From Candidatus Gracilibacteria bacterium (GTDB lineage Bacteria; Patescibacteriota; Gracilibacteria; UBA1369; UBA12473): a stretch of DNA of 64,000 nt. The notes under the pieces were generated by a model. The model saw nothing but the letters and a program-made list of their open reading frames with translations, made no database searches and was not told the origin of the DNA. Shown here one piece after another: positions 31,767 to 40,928 of the stretch; positions within the stretch are counted from its first letter, which is position 1; every line of letters begins with the position of its first letter. The stretch is taken from contig JBAZZS010000001.1 in the NCBI GenBank assembly GCA_041658685.1, forward strand, positions 310,001 to 374,000, in the 5' to 3' direction. The position numbers were made by a program, and so were the translations under genes.

Positions 31767-34691
31767 CTAAACCTTGGCCTTATTACAAAGAATCCGATAA
31801 TCGCAGTAGGTGCAGATTTGAGGAACGGGTTTGGCCGGGAACGAGGAGGTTTTTAAAGTTTCCGCGAAGTCCACTAACTTTTCTTGGGCTTTTTCGAGTT
31901 GTTTGGCGTCGCGCGTGGTGCTGATTTTTTGGTTCGCCTTAAGAAAATAGAGAGAATAGCGGCTCACGGGCAAGTGATACACGCGGTCGCAGGCCAGGGC
32001 ATAAATGGAAAGTTGCAGATTGTTTTTGAGGTCTTTTTCAACAGAATCCTTGAGTTCTCCGGTTTTGTAATCGATAACCTCATAAGTGCCGTCCGCGAGG
32101 CGATCAATGCGATCGATACGACCGGTTAAGAGAAGTTGGGGTCCTACGCCCAACGTGAACGGTTGCTCCAAGAGTTCCGGGATCACCCAGCCCACCGCTT
32201 GTTGGGTGTTAAAAAATTGTTCCAAGATCTCGCGGCCTTCCTGTTTGCGTGCATCGTGATGCGTGCGGTTGAGATAGCCGGAAGGGATCCAATGCTTCTC
32301 GTAAAGCGCGAGCAAATTCACAAGCTCGGGTTTTTTGCCGGTTTTCAAATCGCGATAAAAAAGATTCAACGCATGGTGCACACTGGTCCCAAAATTGGCA
32401 CTGTGTGCAGGAGGAACCGCGATTTTAAACAGATAGCGGAATTTATATTGAAGCGGGCATCGATCGTACGAGTCGATTTGGCTGTAACTGAAGCGAAGCG
32501 GGGCCGAGGCGCGGGTGAGTTTGAGGGGGGAATGATCGGAAAATTCGGGCTTTTGTTCCGGGGCCGGAGGCAAGGGGGCAACAGGTTCGGGCAACGCCGA
32601 GGCCTCGATCGCAGTCACGGTTTTGGCATCCAGTGCTTCTTTGAGAAAATTCGACATTTTCCAGGTTGATTTTCCTTCATAATGATCGCTGTAGGTGAGA
32701 AAAAGATGATTCTTGGCACGAGTCGCAGCCACATAAAAAAGACGACGTTCCTCATGTTCATGAGAAGAAGGATCTTCAAGCGGGTCTTCTAAAAGTGTTT
32801 CCGGAATTTCAAACGGATCAGACCGAGATCCGGACGGAAAGCGTCTCGCCACCAAATCCACCAAAAACACGGTATCAAACTCGAGCCCTTTGGCCGCATG
32901 CACGGTCATGACTTTTACGGTATTCGAATCCGCTAATTCCTCCGAAATCCCACTCGAACGATCGCCAATGGCTTCACGTGCATCCAAGTAGTCGAGGCAT
33001 TCCAGAATTCGGGCTGAGGGATGCGTTTCTTCAAATTGCTTGATCACATTAGAAAACGACGCGAGCGCGGCAACTTTCTCCTGATTTTCCTGCGATTCTT
33101 CGGCTTGAAGGCGGTCGAGATACCCGGATTCACGCAAAAAGGTACCTAAAATCACGCTTACCTGGGACTTTTGGAGTAGAGATTGAAGCTTGGAAAACAA
33201 ATGGAAAAAAGAGGGGAGCGGCGCCTGATCATTTCCTGCAGTAAACAGATCTGGAGTTTCTTTCGTTTTTTTCAGAAATTCAAATAAAGAAAGCGCTTTC
33301 TTTTTCGCTTCCACCAGAAAAGCAAGCAAAGAATCCGGTTCAAAATTGAAAATTGAGAGCGAAAGCACACGAAGCAAGGCAATGTCATCCAACGGATTGG
33401 TTAGACTTCGCAAAAGAGCCATCAAATCTTTAATCTCAGATCTGGAATAAAGGCTTTGCCCTCCTGAAAAATGATAGGGGAGTCCAGCACGATTCAAGGC
33501 CTCAATAAAAGGAGCGGCATGGGAAGACGCTCTCACTAAAATAGCAAAATCCGCACACGTTTTAGCCGAATCTTTTTTTAGCGTTTTTTGAATCCGATCG
33601 ATGACAAACGCGGCCTCATCTTGATAATGTGAAAAATGCACAAGCAACGGCTTCTCCGTATCTGTGGAAGTCGATTTCGCAATCAATTTTTTTGAAATAT
33701 TTTCCTTGATCTCCAACCGGAACGGATTGTTGTTTTGAATCACCGCATAACTCATGTCGAGAAGCGGCTGAGTGGAGCGGTAATTTTCCGTCAAAACAAT
33801 CTTTTTGGAATGCGGAAAATTATGCTCAAAGTGCAAAATATTCGACAACGAAGCCCCTCGCCATTTGTAAATACATTGATCATCGTCTCCCACCACCATG
33901 AGGTTGTGATGCTCTTGCGCCAAAAAACCGACCAAGCGATTTTGGGCCGTGTTTGTATCTTGAAATTCGTCCACCAAAATATATTTAAAACGTTCCTGGT
34001 ATTCCTTGAGAACGCTCGGATGTTGTTCAAATAGTTGAAGTGTTAAAAAATGCAAACTCGCAAAATCCAAAACCCCGGCCTTTAAAACGAGTTTGTCGTA
34101 ATAAGCATAAGCATGCGCCACTTCGAGGATTTTTTGTGCGGATTCTTGAGTTGCCGGATCTTGATTTTCCGCTTCTTTAACCTGGTTCTCGGCATAATCG
34201 AGAAAGGCTTGAGGAAGAATTCGTTCGTCTCGCAGATTCCCAAAATGATCGGCCAAAGCATTCAAAAACTTGAGAGGGGAGCCGAGAGGACGATAATAAT
34301 GGAGATCAAATTCAAAAACATGCTCCTTCAGGAAAAGCACAAAATCCGCTTGAGGCAAAAGTTGATAATCCGTGTCGAGCCCGATTTCGAGCCCGCGTTC
34401 GCGCAAAACCGAGTCGCAAAACCCATGAAACGTTTTAACCCAAAGTTCGGTGTAGCCGTAGGGGAGCAGGACATCGAGGCGTTCCTGCATTTCTCGTGTG
34501 GCTTTTTCCGTAAACGTCAGAGCCAAAATTTGTTCGGATCGGGCCGCTCCGGTCTGGATGAGATGCAAAATCCGATGCGTGAGCACCCGCGTTTTTCCGG
34601 TTCCGGCCCCTGCAATAATCAGGAGCGGCCCCTCTCCATGAGTCACCGCTTCCCGTTGTGCCGAATTGAGACCAATAAGGATGTCTTCCAT
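31767..34691 (-). CDS. UvrD/Rep-type helicase fused to a RecB-like nuclease
   Basis: The 974-aa product combines a superfamily 1 helicase (residues about 1-690) and a PD-(D/E)XK nuclease (about 715-974). Helicase motifs: LLIIAGAGTGKTRVLTHRI (Walker A), ILVDEFQDTN (motif II), VVGDDDQCIYKWRGA (III), LTENYRSTQ (IV), VMTVHAAKGLEFDTVFL (V) and YVAATRAKNHLFLTYSD (VI). Nuclease: FGTSVHHALNLFY, LLTGRIDRID and YEVIDYKTGE. Cys in YDRCPLQYK plus CTYCDYRILC fits the four-Cys iron-sulfur pattern of AddB/Cas4-type nucleases. Such single-chain enzymes may replace RecBCD/AddAB in double-strand-break repair. The gene is 1 nt after ylxR, in the rpsA operon. Confidence 0.9.
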   Translation of the reverse strand: MEDILIGLNSAQREAVTHGEGPLLIIAGAGTGKTRVLTHRILHLIQTGAARSEQILALTFTEKATREMQERLDVLLPYGYTELWVKTFHGFCDSVLRERGLEIGLDTDYQLLPQADFVLFLKEHVFEFDLHYYRPLGSPLKFLNALADHFGNLRDERILPQAFLDYAENQVKEAENQDPATQESAQKILEVAHAYAYYDKLVLKAGVLDFASLHFLTLQLFEQHPSVLKEYQERFKYILVDEFQDTNTAQNRLVGFLAQEHHNLMVVGDDDQCIYKWRGASLSNILHFEHNFPHSKKIVLTENYRSTQPLLDMSYAVIQNNNPFRLEIKENISKKLIAKSTSTDTEKPLLVHFSHYQDEAAFVIDRIQKTLKKDSAKTCADFAILVRASSHAAPFIEALNRAGLPYHFSGGQSLYSRSEIKDLMALLRSLTNPLDDIALLRVLSLSIFNFEPDSLLAFLVEAKKKALSLFEFLKKTKETPDLFTAGNDQAPLPSFFHLFSKLQSLLQKSQVSVILGTFLRESGYLDRLQAEESQENQEKVAALASFSNVIKQFEETHPSARILECLDYLDAREAIGDRSSGISEELADSNTVKVMTVHAAKGLEFDTVFLVDLVARRFPSGSRSDPFEIPETLLEDPLEDPSSHEHEERRLFYVAATRAKNHLFLTYSDHYEGKSTWKMSNFLKEALDAKTVTAIEASALPEPVAPLPPAPEQKPEFSDHSPLKLTRASAPLRFSYSQIDSYDRCPLQYKFRYLFKIAVPPAHSANFGTSVHHALNLFYRDLKTGKKPELVNLLALYEKHWIPSGYLNRTHHDARKQEGREILEQFFNTQQAVGWVIPELLEQPFTLGVGPQLLLTGRIDRIDRLADGTYEVIDYKTGELKDSVEKDLKNNLQLSIYALACDRVYHLPVSRYSLYFLKANQKISTTRDAKQLEKAQEKLVDFAETLKTSSFPAKPVPQICTYCDYRILCNKAKV

Positions 34692-34692
34692 A

Positions 34693-35004
34693 TTATTTTT
34701 TGTCGAAAATCTGAGTACGTAAATTTTCCAACATTTCGGTATTCACCGGCACATGCAATCGTCCTTGAAACGCATTTTTATTCTTATGGCCCTTTGCGGC
34801 TTTGGTAAAGCAAGCGAGATCTTGGCACAAATAAACACTGCGCCCCGCAGGTCGCGGTCCTTTCTCATCCGAGTCGAGCAAGGTCGATCGATCCAAAACC
34901 ACCTTTTTATTCGGTAAACGCACAATCCGGATCAGCTCGGTTTGAGGACTTTTCTTAAAACATCCGATGCAAGTGCGAATAGGTTCTTCTTTTGGATGTG
35001 GCAT
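34693..35004 (-). CDS. ylxR: YlxR family RNA-binding protein
   Basis: The start at 35002-35004 (MPHPKEEPIRTCIGCF) gives 103 residues; longer in-frame starts would overlap rpsA. Family signatures are RTCIGCFKKSPQTELIRIV, then GRSVYLCQDLACFTKA. The YlxR fold binds RNA and acts with transcription or RNase P in the Firmicutes studied. It normally lies between nusA and infB; here it lies between rpsA and the helicase, with infB far away. It carries four Cys (CxxC plus CxxxxC) that may bind zinc. The leader is TTTATTTTT directly before the ATG, like that of rpsA. Confidence 0.88.
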   Translation of the reverse strand: MPHPKEEPIRTCIGCFKKSPQTELIRIVRLPNKKVVLDRSTLLDSDEKGPRPAGRSVYLCQDLACFTKAAKGHKNKNAFQGRLHVPVNTEMLENLRTQIFDKK

Positions 35005-35038
35005 AAAAATAAAAAAGACATCCTGCCCTAATTTTTTA

Positions 35039-36250
35039 TTACGCGGCTTCTTCCTCACCCTTTTCCTCTTTCTCTTCCTTTTCTTTCTTGGCTCGAGCTT
35101 CTTCTTTGGATTTCTTTTCTTCTTTTCGGGCTTCAGCTTTGGCCGTTGCTTTTTCATTGAGGGCTTTCAAGCTGAGACCAATGCGGTGTTCCTCAAGATT
35201 GATGTCGATGATCTTGGCTTTGACCTTATCTCCAACCTTAAGTGCATCCGCAGGATCATTCACGGGATCGCCGGCTTCAGTCGTCATTTCGGAAAGATGG
35301 ATCAAGCCGTTGATATCCTCGGTGAGCTTCATGAAAGCGCCGAAAGGAGCCAAACGATTGATTTCTCCTTCCACCACGCTACCGACCTCAAAGGTCTTGG
35401 CTGCCGCAGCCCAAGGATCTGCCATCAATTGCTTCATACTGAGGGAAATCTTGTCGCCATCCACGCCAATGATCTTCACCTGCACTTCATCGCCTACTTT
35501 TCCGTAGTCGGACGGATTCTTAACATGACCCCAAGCGATTTCGGAAATATGGACCAATCCTTCCAATCCGGCAAAGGCCACGAAAATACCAAATTTAACC
35601 ACACCGCTGATGCGGCCAGAAACCGCTTCGCCCACCTTAATTTGTTTGAGAGCGCTTTGGCGTTCTTCTTGGAAGGCGGCGCGTTCAGAAAGGATCAATT
35701 TGCCATTTTCCTTATCAATATTGATGATTTTAACCTGCAAGGATTGTCCAATGAGAAGTTTCAATTTTTGCAAAATCAAATTGGCATCCGCTCCATTCAC
35801 ACGAGGATAGTGGAGAGGGGCTAATTGAGAAACTGGAATAAATCCTTTGATGCCATCCACTTCAAGAAGAAGACCTCCTTTATTGGCTTCAATGGGTTTA
35901 ACACTGATGACTTCATTCTTTTCAAACGCTTTGGAGAAGTTATCCCAAGCACGTTCTTGGCTGGCTTTTCGGAGAGAAAGAACCACAAATCCTTCTTCAT
36001 TTTCAGGATCGATGACACAGGCGAGAATTTTGTCGCCGGGTTGAATGGTTTTTAACGTATCCGCACTGTCTCGGGTTTCACGGCCGGAAATGATTCCGAC
36101 TTTGACTCCACCAATATCAATCAAGATACGGTTGCGGGAAATCAAAACCAATTTTCCTTCCACCAATTCTCCGGGCTTTGGGCTCAGGAGTTTCGGGGAA
36201 TCTTTTAAAAGTTCATCCATGGGGATGAATTGTGCAGCAGTCGTGGTCAT
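35039..36250 (-). CDS. rpsA: Ribosomal protein bS1
   Basis: The 403-aa protein has four S1 RNA-binding repeats: residues about 20-95, 105-175, 190-260 (VSGRISGVVKFGIFVAFAGLEGLVHISEIAWGHV) and 275-350 (VEGEINRLAPFGAFMKLTEDINGLIHLSEM). A Lys/Glu-rich tail of about 50 residues follows. S1 lets the 30S subunit bind unstructured, U-rich leaders without a Shine-Dalgarno sequence. That fits the U-rich starts across this window, including its own (CCCTTATTTTTATG). Four repeats is fewer than the six of E. coli but common outside Proteobacteria. An 89-nt leader with a hairpin follows its promoter and could mediate autocontrol. ylxR and the helicase follow in one operon. Confidence 0.95.
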   Translation of the reverse strand: MTTTAAQFIPMDELLKDSPKLLSPKPGELVEGKLVLISRNRILIDIGGVKVGIISGRETRDSADTLKTIQPGDKILACVIDPENEEGFVVLSLRKASQERAWDNFSKAFEKNEVISVKPIEANKGGLLLEVDGIKGFIPVSQLAPLHYPRVNGADANLILQKLKLLIGQSLQVKIINIDKENGKLILSERAAFQEERQSALKQIKVGEAVSGRISGVVKFGIFVAFAGLEGLVHISEIAWGHVKNPSDYGKVGDEVQVKIIGVDGDKISLSMKQLMADPWAAAAKTFEVGSVVEGEINRLAPFGAFMKLTEDINGLIHLSEMTTEAGDPVNDPADALKVGDKVKAKIIDINLEEHRIGLSLKALNEKATAKAEARKEEKKSKEEARAKKEKEEKEEKGEEEAA

Positions 36251-36299
36251 AAAAATAAGGGCGGAAGAAAGGCTGAAAAAATAAAATCCGCGAATCTTC

Positions 36300-36328
36300 A
36301 GGGGCTTTCTTCCTGTTTTACCCTGAGA
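36300..36328 (-). promoter_or_regulatory. Possible regulatory hairpin in the rpsA leader
   Basis: On the minus strand TCAGGG and CCCCTGA flank a loop of about 16 nt rich in A, in the 89-nt leader. S1 genes are often autoregulated through their leaders; that this one is so is inference. Confidence 0.35.
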
Positions 36329-36345
36329 GAGCGGAAAACGAAGTG

Positions 36346-36374
36346 ATTATAAGGAGAGGTTCAGGGGAAGTCAA
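36346..36374 (-). promoter_or_regulatory. Promoter of the rpsA-ylxR-helicase operon
   Basis: On the minus strand TTGACT (36369-36374), a 17-nt spacer and a perfect TATAAT (36346-36351). Confidence 0.78.
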
Positions 36375-36388
36375 ATGCTTTTTCAGAG

Positions 36389-36500
36389 CAAAGAGGAGTG
36401 GGTGTTTTTGAGATCGCATTTTTTCAAGGGAGGTTCTGCGAGGATCATGTATCCGAGCAGGTTCTCCCCATGCGATCGAGAGAATACCCGCTCCTCTTTG
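36389..36500 (+). repeat. Structured intergenic hairpin element, copy 3
   Basis: Outer stem CAAAGAGGAG (36389-36398) with CTCCTCTTTG (36491-36500). The middle stem GATCGCAT (36412-36419) with ATGCGATC (36470-36477) is flanked by GA (36410-36411 and 36478-36479). The inner stem is GGAG-GTT-CTGC (36429-36439) with GCAG-GTT-CTCC (36457-36467), giving a symmetric GTT/GTT internal loop. GA/GA and GGAT-CATGT-ATCC cap it. It lies between clpC and the rpsA promoter. Confidence 0.78.
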
Positions 36501-36513
36501 AAAAAAATAAGCT

Positions 36514-39099
36514 TTATTTCTTCAGCACCAGCTCCTCTCCCTTTTTTACAATTTTAATGGTGTCTCCTTCTTTAAATGTGCCTTCGAGTAAGGCTTCGGC
36601 CAACACATCTTCTACATGATCCTGAATCACGCGGCGGGCCGGGCGAGCGCCATAATCCGGGTCATACCCGAGTTTGGCGAGGTAATCGAGGGCACCGGCA
36701 GACAGTTGGAGCTTCAATTTCTTGATTTCGAGCCGTTTTTCAAGATCAGCGACAAGAAGTTTGACAATGGCTTTGATGTTGTCGTGCGTTAAAGCTTCAA
36801 ATACAACAATTTTATCGACACGATTTAAAAATTCGGGACGGAATTGATCCTTGAGCTCACGCATGATGTCTTCTTTTTTATTCTTAAAGGCACCTTCGGC
36901 GCGCTTGAGTTCATCCGCTTCCAACGAGAATCCAATGGGTCCCGCAGACTCGGTGAGTTGACGAGCGCCAATGTTGGAAGTCATGATCAAAATGGTATTT
37001 CTAAAGTCGACTTTTTTCCCTTTTCCATCCGTCAAAACCCCATCCTCCAAAATTTGCAAAAGGATGTTCATGACTTCGGGATGGGCTTTTTCAATTTCAT
37101 CCAAAAGCACCACAGAATAAGGTTTGCTTCGAATCATTTTAGTGAGTTGGCCACCTTCTTCGTAACCCACATAACCGGCCGTGGTTCCCACCAAACGGGA
37201 GACATTATGGCGTTCCATGAATTCACTCATATCGATTTTAATCAGCGCGTCTTCATCGTTGTAAATTTCTTTGGCAATGGTTTTCACGAGCTCGGTTTTC
37301 CCAACTCCGGTGGGTCCCATAAAAATAAAGGAAGCGATCGGACGACTCGGGCGGGAAACCCCGACACGAGATCGACGAATGGCTTTAGCCACGGCTTCGA
37401 TGGCTTCTTTTTGCCCAACAATGTGCTGACTGAGGAGGGTTTCAAGATTTTTAAGACGAGCGATGTCATCTTTTAAAAGCTTGGTAACGGGGACTCCGGT
37501 AGCTTTTGAGAGCACCGCAGCAATATCTTCGGCATCGATTTTCCCACGGAGTTCTTTTGGAACTTTAATTTTTCGCGCTTCTTCGACTTTTTCCATCAAT
37601 GTCAATTCTTCAGTACGGAGTTCCGCGGCTTTTTCATAATCTTGTTTTGAAACCGCTTCTTCTTTTTGTTGAATGATGGCATTGAGTTCTTTTTGATGTT
37701 TAACGAGATCTTGTTTGAGATTTTTAGCCTGCATGCCTTTGAGGGACGCGGCTTCATCCATGAGATCGATGGCTTTATCCGGAAGGAATCGATCGTTGAC
37801 ATAGCGTTTGGATAAGCGAACCGAGGCTTCCAAGGCTTCATCCGTAATCACCAAGTTGTGATGATCTTCAAATGAAGTGCGGAGTCCTTTGAGAATTTGA
37901 AGGGTTTCTTCTTCAGACGGTTCTTCCACTACCACGGGTTGAAAACGGCGTTCGAGTGCCGCATCGTTTTCAATTTGCTTACGAAATTCATTCGTCGTTG
38001 TGGCGCCAATCACACGAAGATTCCCTCGAGAAAGAGCGGGTTTCAAAATGTTGGCGGCGTCAAGACTGCCTTCCGCGGATCCGGCCCCTACAACCGTGTG
38101 TAATTCATCAATGAAAAGGATAACATTTTCTTGAGAAGACGCTTCGTCAATGATTTGTTTGAGGCGTTCTTCGAATTCCCCACGGTATTTGGTTCCCGCA
38201 ACCACAGAAGCCATTGAAAGACATAAAACGCGTTTGTCCACCATGGTATCCGGTACATTTTCTTTTACAATGGCGTGGGCAAGGCCTTCCACCACTGCGG
38301 TTTTTCCAACACCGGGTTCTCCGATGATCACCGGATTATTTTTGGTTTTGCGTTGAAGGATGCTGATCACGCGTTCGATCTCTTTGGCACGGCCGATAAT
38401 GGGGTCCATTTTGCCTGCGCGGCACTTGGCCACCAAGTCTTCGGTGAAATAGTCGAGGGCCGGGGTTTTGGAGCCTTTTTGGCCGGGTTTGGTCGAGGTT
38501 TTCATGTAGGATTCTTTGTCTCCTCCTTGAATCACCCCTTGCAACCCGCTCAAAAGGAATTCAAGAGGATTGCCTTGTCCCATGGCTCCGGGCATCGCGC
38601 CTCCGGGGCCCATTGGCATTTGTCCGGGTTTTGCTCCGCGTTTTAAGGTTTCAAACGCGGCTTCGATTTCAGTTTGAATGTCTTTGGGGCGAACTTTCAT
38701 GTTCTCGAGAATCACGGTGGCCGCAGTGTTGTCTTGGCGAACCAAGGCGTGAAGCAAGTGTTCAGTGCCCACAAACATATGACTGTGGTCTTGAGCGCAT
38801 TTGATGGCATCTTCAATCACTTTTTTGGCAAATCCGCTGAGTCCTCCGCCTTGAGAGGTTCCCTTGGCGGTTCCCGCGGTGCGTCCCACGCTTTTTAACA
38901 CCAAATTCACATTGTCGATGGACACCCCAAAATTCATAAGGATGGAAGCGCCGAGCGAATTCGGTTGGCTTAAAATCCCGAGAAGAATATGTTCGGTTCC
39001 CACATAATTGGTTGCTGTTTTTTTAGCAACATCTTGTGCAACAATAAGGGCTTGTTTGGCCTCTTTGGTAAAGCGTTCAAAACGATTGTCTTTTTCCAT
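36514..39099 (-). CDS. clpC: ClpC-type AAA+ protein unfoldase
   Basis: The 861-aa product has a double Clp_N domain (residues 1-150), a Gly/Pro/Met-rich linker (about 160-185) and AAA-1 with GEPGVGKTAVVEGLA. A short middle domain contains a UVR-like motif (KQDYEKAAELRTEEL), which marks ClpC rather than ClpB. AAA-2 has FMGPTGVGKTELVKTIA and the C-terminal domain ends in VLKK. ClpC unfolds proteins for ClpP degradation; clpP is not in the window. A CIRCE operator sits on its promoter, so HrcA should repress it until heat or unfolded protein stress. The ATG has an A/U-rich leader without a Shine-Dalgarno sequence. Confidence 0.93.
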   Translation of the reverse strand: MEKDNRFERFTKEAKQALIVAQDVAKKTATNYVGTEHILLGILSQPNSLGASILMNFGVSIDNVNLVLKSVGRTAGTAKGTSQGGGLSGFAKKVIEDAIKCAQDHSHMFVGTEHLLHALVRQDNTAATVILENMKVRPKDIQTEIEAAFETLKRGAKPGQMPMGPGGAMPGAMGQGNPLEFLLSGLQGVIQGGDKESYMKTSTKPGQKGSKTPALDYFTEDLVAKCRAGKMDPIIGRAKEIERVISILQRKTKNNPVIIGEPGVGKTAVVEGLAHAIVKENVPDTMVDKRVLCLSMASVVAGTKYRGEFEERLKQIIDEASSQENVILFIDELHTVVGAGSAEGSLDAANILKPALSRGNLRVIGATTTNEFRKQIENDAALERRFQPVVVEEPSEEETLQILKGLRTSFEDHHNLVITDEALEASVRLSKRYVNDRFLPDKAIDLMDEAASLKGMQAKNLKQDLVKHQKELNAIIQQKEEAVSKQDYEKAAELRTEELTLMEKVEEARKIKVPKELRGKIDAEDIAAVLSKATGVPVTKLLKDDIARLKNLETLLSQHIVGQKEAIEAVAKAIRRSRVGVSRPSRPIASFIFMGPTGVGKTELVKTIAKEIYNDEDALIKIDMSEFMERHNVSRLVGTTAGYVGYEEGGQLTKMIRSKPYSVVLLDEIEKAHPEVMNILLQILEDGVLTDGKGKKVDFRNTILIMTSNIGARQLTESAGPIGFSLEADELKRAEGAFKNKKEDIMRELKDQFRPEFLNRVDKIVVFEALTHDNIKAIVKLLVADLEKRLEIKKLKLQLSAGALDYLAKLGYDPDYGARPARRVIQDHVEDVLAEALLEGTFKEGDTIKIVKKGEELVLKK

Positions 39100-39226
39100 A
39101 ATTTTTAGATGAGAGATTAAGAAGTCTTTTTTAAATTCCGATTATTATAACACGAGACAGGGGTAAAAGCCTACAGAGAAAGTCTTGCGGAAAAGGGGAG
39201 AATGACGCATAGATTATATCTTAAAC

Positions 39227-39253
39227 TTAGCACACTTGATTGTAGAGTGCTAA
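39227..39253 (-). promoter_or_regulatory. CIRCE operator (HrcA site) of clpC
   Basis: TTAGCACAC (39227-39235), nine bases and GAGTGCTAA (39245-39253) match the CIRCE consensus TTAGCACTC-N9-GAGTGCTAA at 17 of 18 positions. It covers the -10 of the clpC promoter, the normal place for HrcA repression. Confidence 0.9.
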
Positions 39254-39267
39254 GACGTGAATGTCAA
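39239..39267 (-). promoter_or_regulatory. Promoter of clpC
   Basis: On the minus strand a perfect TTGACA (39262-39267), a 17-nt spacer and TACAAT (39239-39244) embedded in the CIRCE loop. Confidence 0.85.
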
Positions 39268-39271
39268 CGAT

Positions 39272-40897
39272 TTAGCTCTTTGTGGAAGTAATGCCTTGGG
39301 CCATGGTTTCCATAATGGCTTTGTAGTCAGGAAATCCAATAAATGAATATCCGCTGGAATCGTCCCGAGGAGCTTCGATTATATAGCGTTGAGCGTCCAA
39401 AGATTGAGTTTCAACTGTGGTTTCATACGCACGATACGCTGCCACAGGAGTTGAAAGAATTGTTAATGTCACCAATGCATTGCTTACATCCGCGGGTTTA
39501 TCACTGAAATAAAAGGAATCTCCCGAACGTGAGTAATACCACTGGGAAGGATAAGGCATGGAAAATTGGAGGCTGGAGCTTTCAAAAAGAGCATAACCTT
39601 CAGGAATGGAATACGATTGGCCACTCTCGGCATTGACCGAGGTTTGGGGCAAGCCGGACGCTTCGTTGGTGCCGGAAACCAAAGTCCAATCCGTGGTTTC
39701 GCCTTCTTTGAATACCGCAAGTAATTGGAAAGGCTCGGCATTTCTTTCCCAATAGTCACGAACAAGAATACGGCCTTTGGTGCCTGTGGTGGAATCTTGA
39801 TATTCCACATAAACATAATCGGGCTCTGCAAAAGAATAGCGCGTAGGAACCCAGTTGCCGGGATCCGGGATCAAATAATTGAGTTGAGTTTTGAGAGCTT
39901 CAATCGTGGCTTGATGGTCGGAGGAAGTGGGGGTTATGGGCGTGTCAGTAGAAGTGTTATCCGTAGGAGTCTCCGTTGAGTCGTCAGTTGGAATCTCGGT
40001 TGTTGGCGCAGTTGTCACAGTGGGGACAATTTCATCCACGCCGTGAACATCAAACGAGTAGAGCATGTCGGAAAATAAGGTGGAATATTCGAGTTTGTAA
40101 TCGGTTTGAACCGCAGAATGAGAGATCTCGAAAATAGTGGTTTCATAGGCCACAAAATAAACAGGATCCGCATCTGAGGTGGAAGATTTGACAGCAGGGA
40201 GCTGATCTCTGGAAACCATGCTCTTGCTGTAAATTTCCGCTTCGGACCACGAAGAAGCCGTGGCATAGATGGCATACCATTCTTCAATTGGAAGAGATTG
40301 AAGATTTTCTAAAACCTTAATCGAAATGGTGTCCCGAGGAATGTCGAGCGTGTCGAGGTCTGTGTCAGTCGCCAAAGAAACAGGAGCGGTGAAAGTAACT
40401 GCAGTGCCGGTTCCATTGACTGTGCCTTCTTGTAATTCCCAATCACTGCGGTAAGAAATCGTGAAATTTAAAGTGCTGTGACGGAAAGTTTTCATTTCCA
40501 CTGCGGCGGAAGTTGTGGCGGTTTCGAGGGTGACGAGTTCGATTTTGGTGATGCCAAGGGTGTCTTTATCGGATTCCTCGGACGCGAGATAAAGATTCCC
40601 GGTCACGCGGACTTTTACTCCTTTATAAGAAGGATCATCCAAATCCACAGTTGAGGAGGCACTATACGCATAAATCATTGTGCCATTTTCCAACCCCAAT
40701 AAATGAGTGGGGACATTTTCTTCTTCTTCCGAAACACTTGGATTTCCCAAAGAATAAAGAGTGCCTTCAAATGTCTCGACCGTAAAAACGGAATCCACTT
40801 GAGTGTCATCTTCTGAGGAGAAAAAACAGCCGGGAAGAACCAAGGTCATTCCCAATAAAAGAATGGCGGTCCGTTTAAACCAAAAAGGGGAGTGCAT
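39272..40897 (-). CDS. Lipoprotein with two PsbP-like domains
   Basis: The start at 40895-40897 (MHSPFWFKRTAILLLGMTL) gives 541 residues with a lipoprotein signal ending in the lipobox LPGC (Cys24). A small beta domain (about residues 40-120) precedes two modules. Each opens with a Tyr/Trp phrase typical of PsbP or surface stress-protein folds: LNFTISYRSDWELQEG and LQFSMPYPSQWYYSRSG. A Thr/Pro/Ser-rich linker (about 295-330) lies between them. I infer a membrane-anchored extracytoplasmic protein; no enzyme motif is visible. It follows ruvB after about 31 nt on the same strand. Its stop is 5 nt before the -35 of clpC. Confidence 0.7.
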   Translation of the reverse strand: MHSPFWFKRTAILLLGMTLVLPGCFFSSEDDTQVDSVFTVETFEGTLYSLGNPSVSEEEENVPTHLLGLENGTMIYAYSASSTVDLDDPSYKGVKVRVTGNLYLASEESDKDTLGITKIELVTLETATTSAAVEMKTFRHSTLNFTISYRSDWELQEGTVNGTGTAVTFTAPVSLATDTDLDTLDIPRDTISIKVLENLQSLPIEEWYAIYATASSWSEAEIYSKSMVSRDQLPAVKSSTSDADPVYFVAYETTIFEISHSAVQTDYKLEYSTLFSDMLYSFDVHGVDEIVPTVTTAPTTEIPTDDSTETPTDNTSTDTPITPTSSDHQATIEALKTQLNYLIPDPGNWVPTRYSFAEPDYVYVEYQDSTTGTKGRILVRDYWERNAEPFQLLAVFKEGETTDWTLVSGTNEASGLPQTSVNAESGQSYSIPEGYALFESSSLQFSMPYPSQWYYSRSGDSFYFSDKPADVSNALVTLTILSTPVAAYRAYETTVETQSLDAQRYIIEAPRDDSSGYSFIGFPDYKAIMETMAQGITSTKS

Positions 40898-40928
40898 AAA
40901 GGAAAAAATTAAGGGGTGAAGAGAGATA

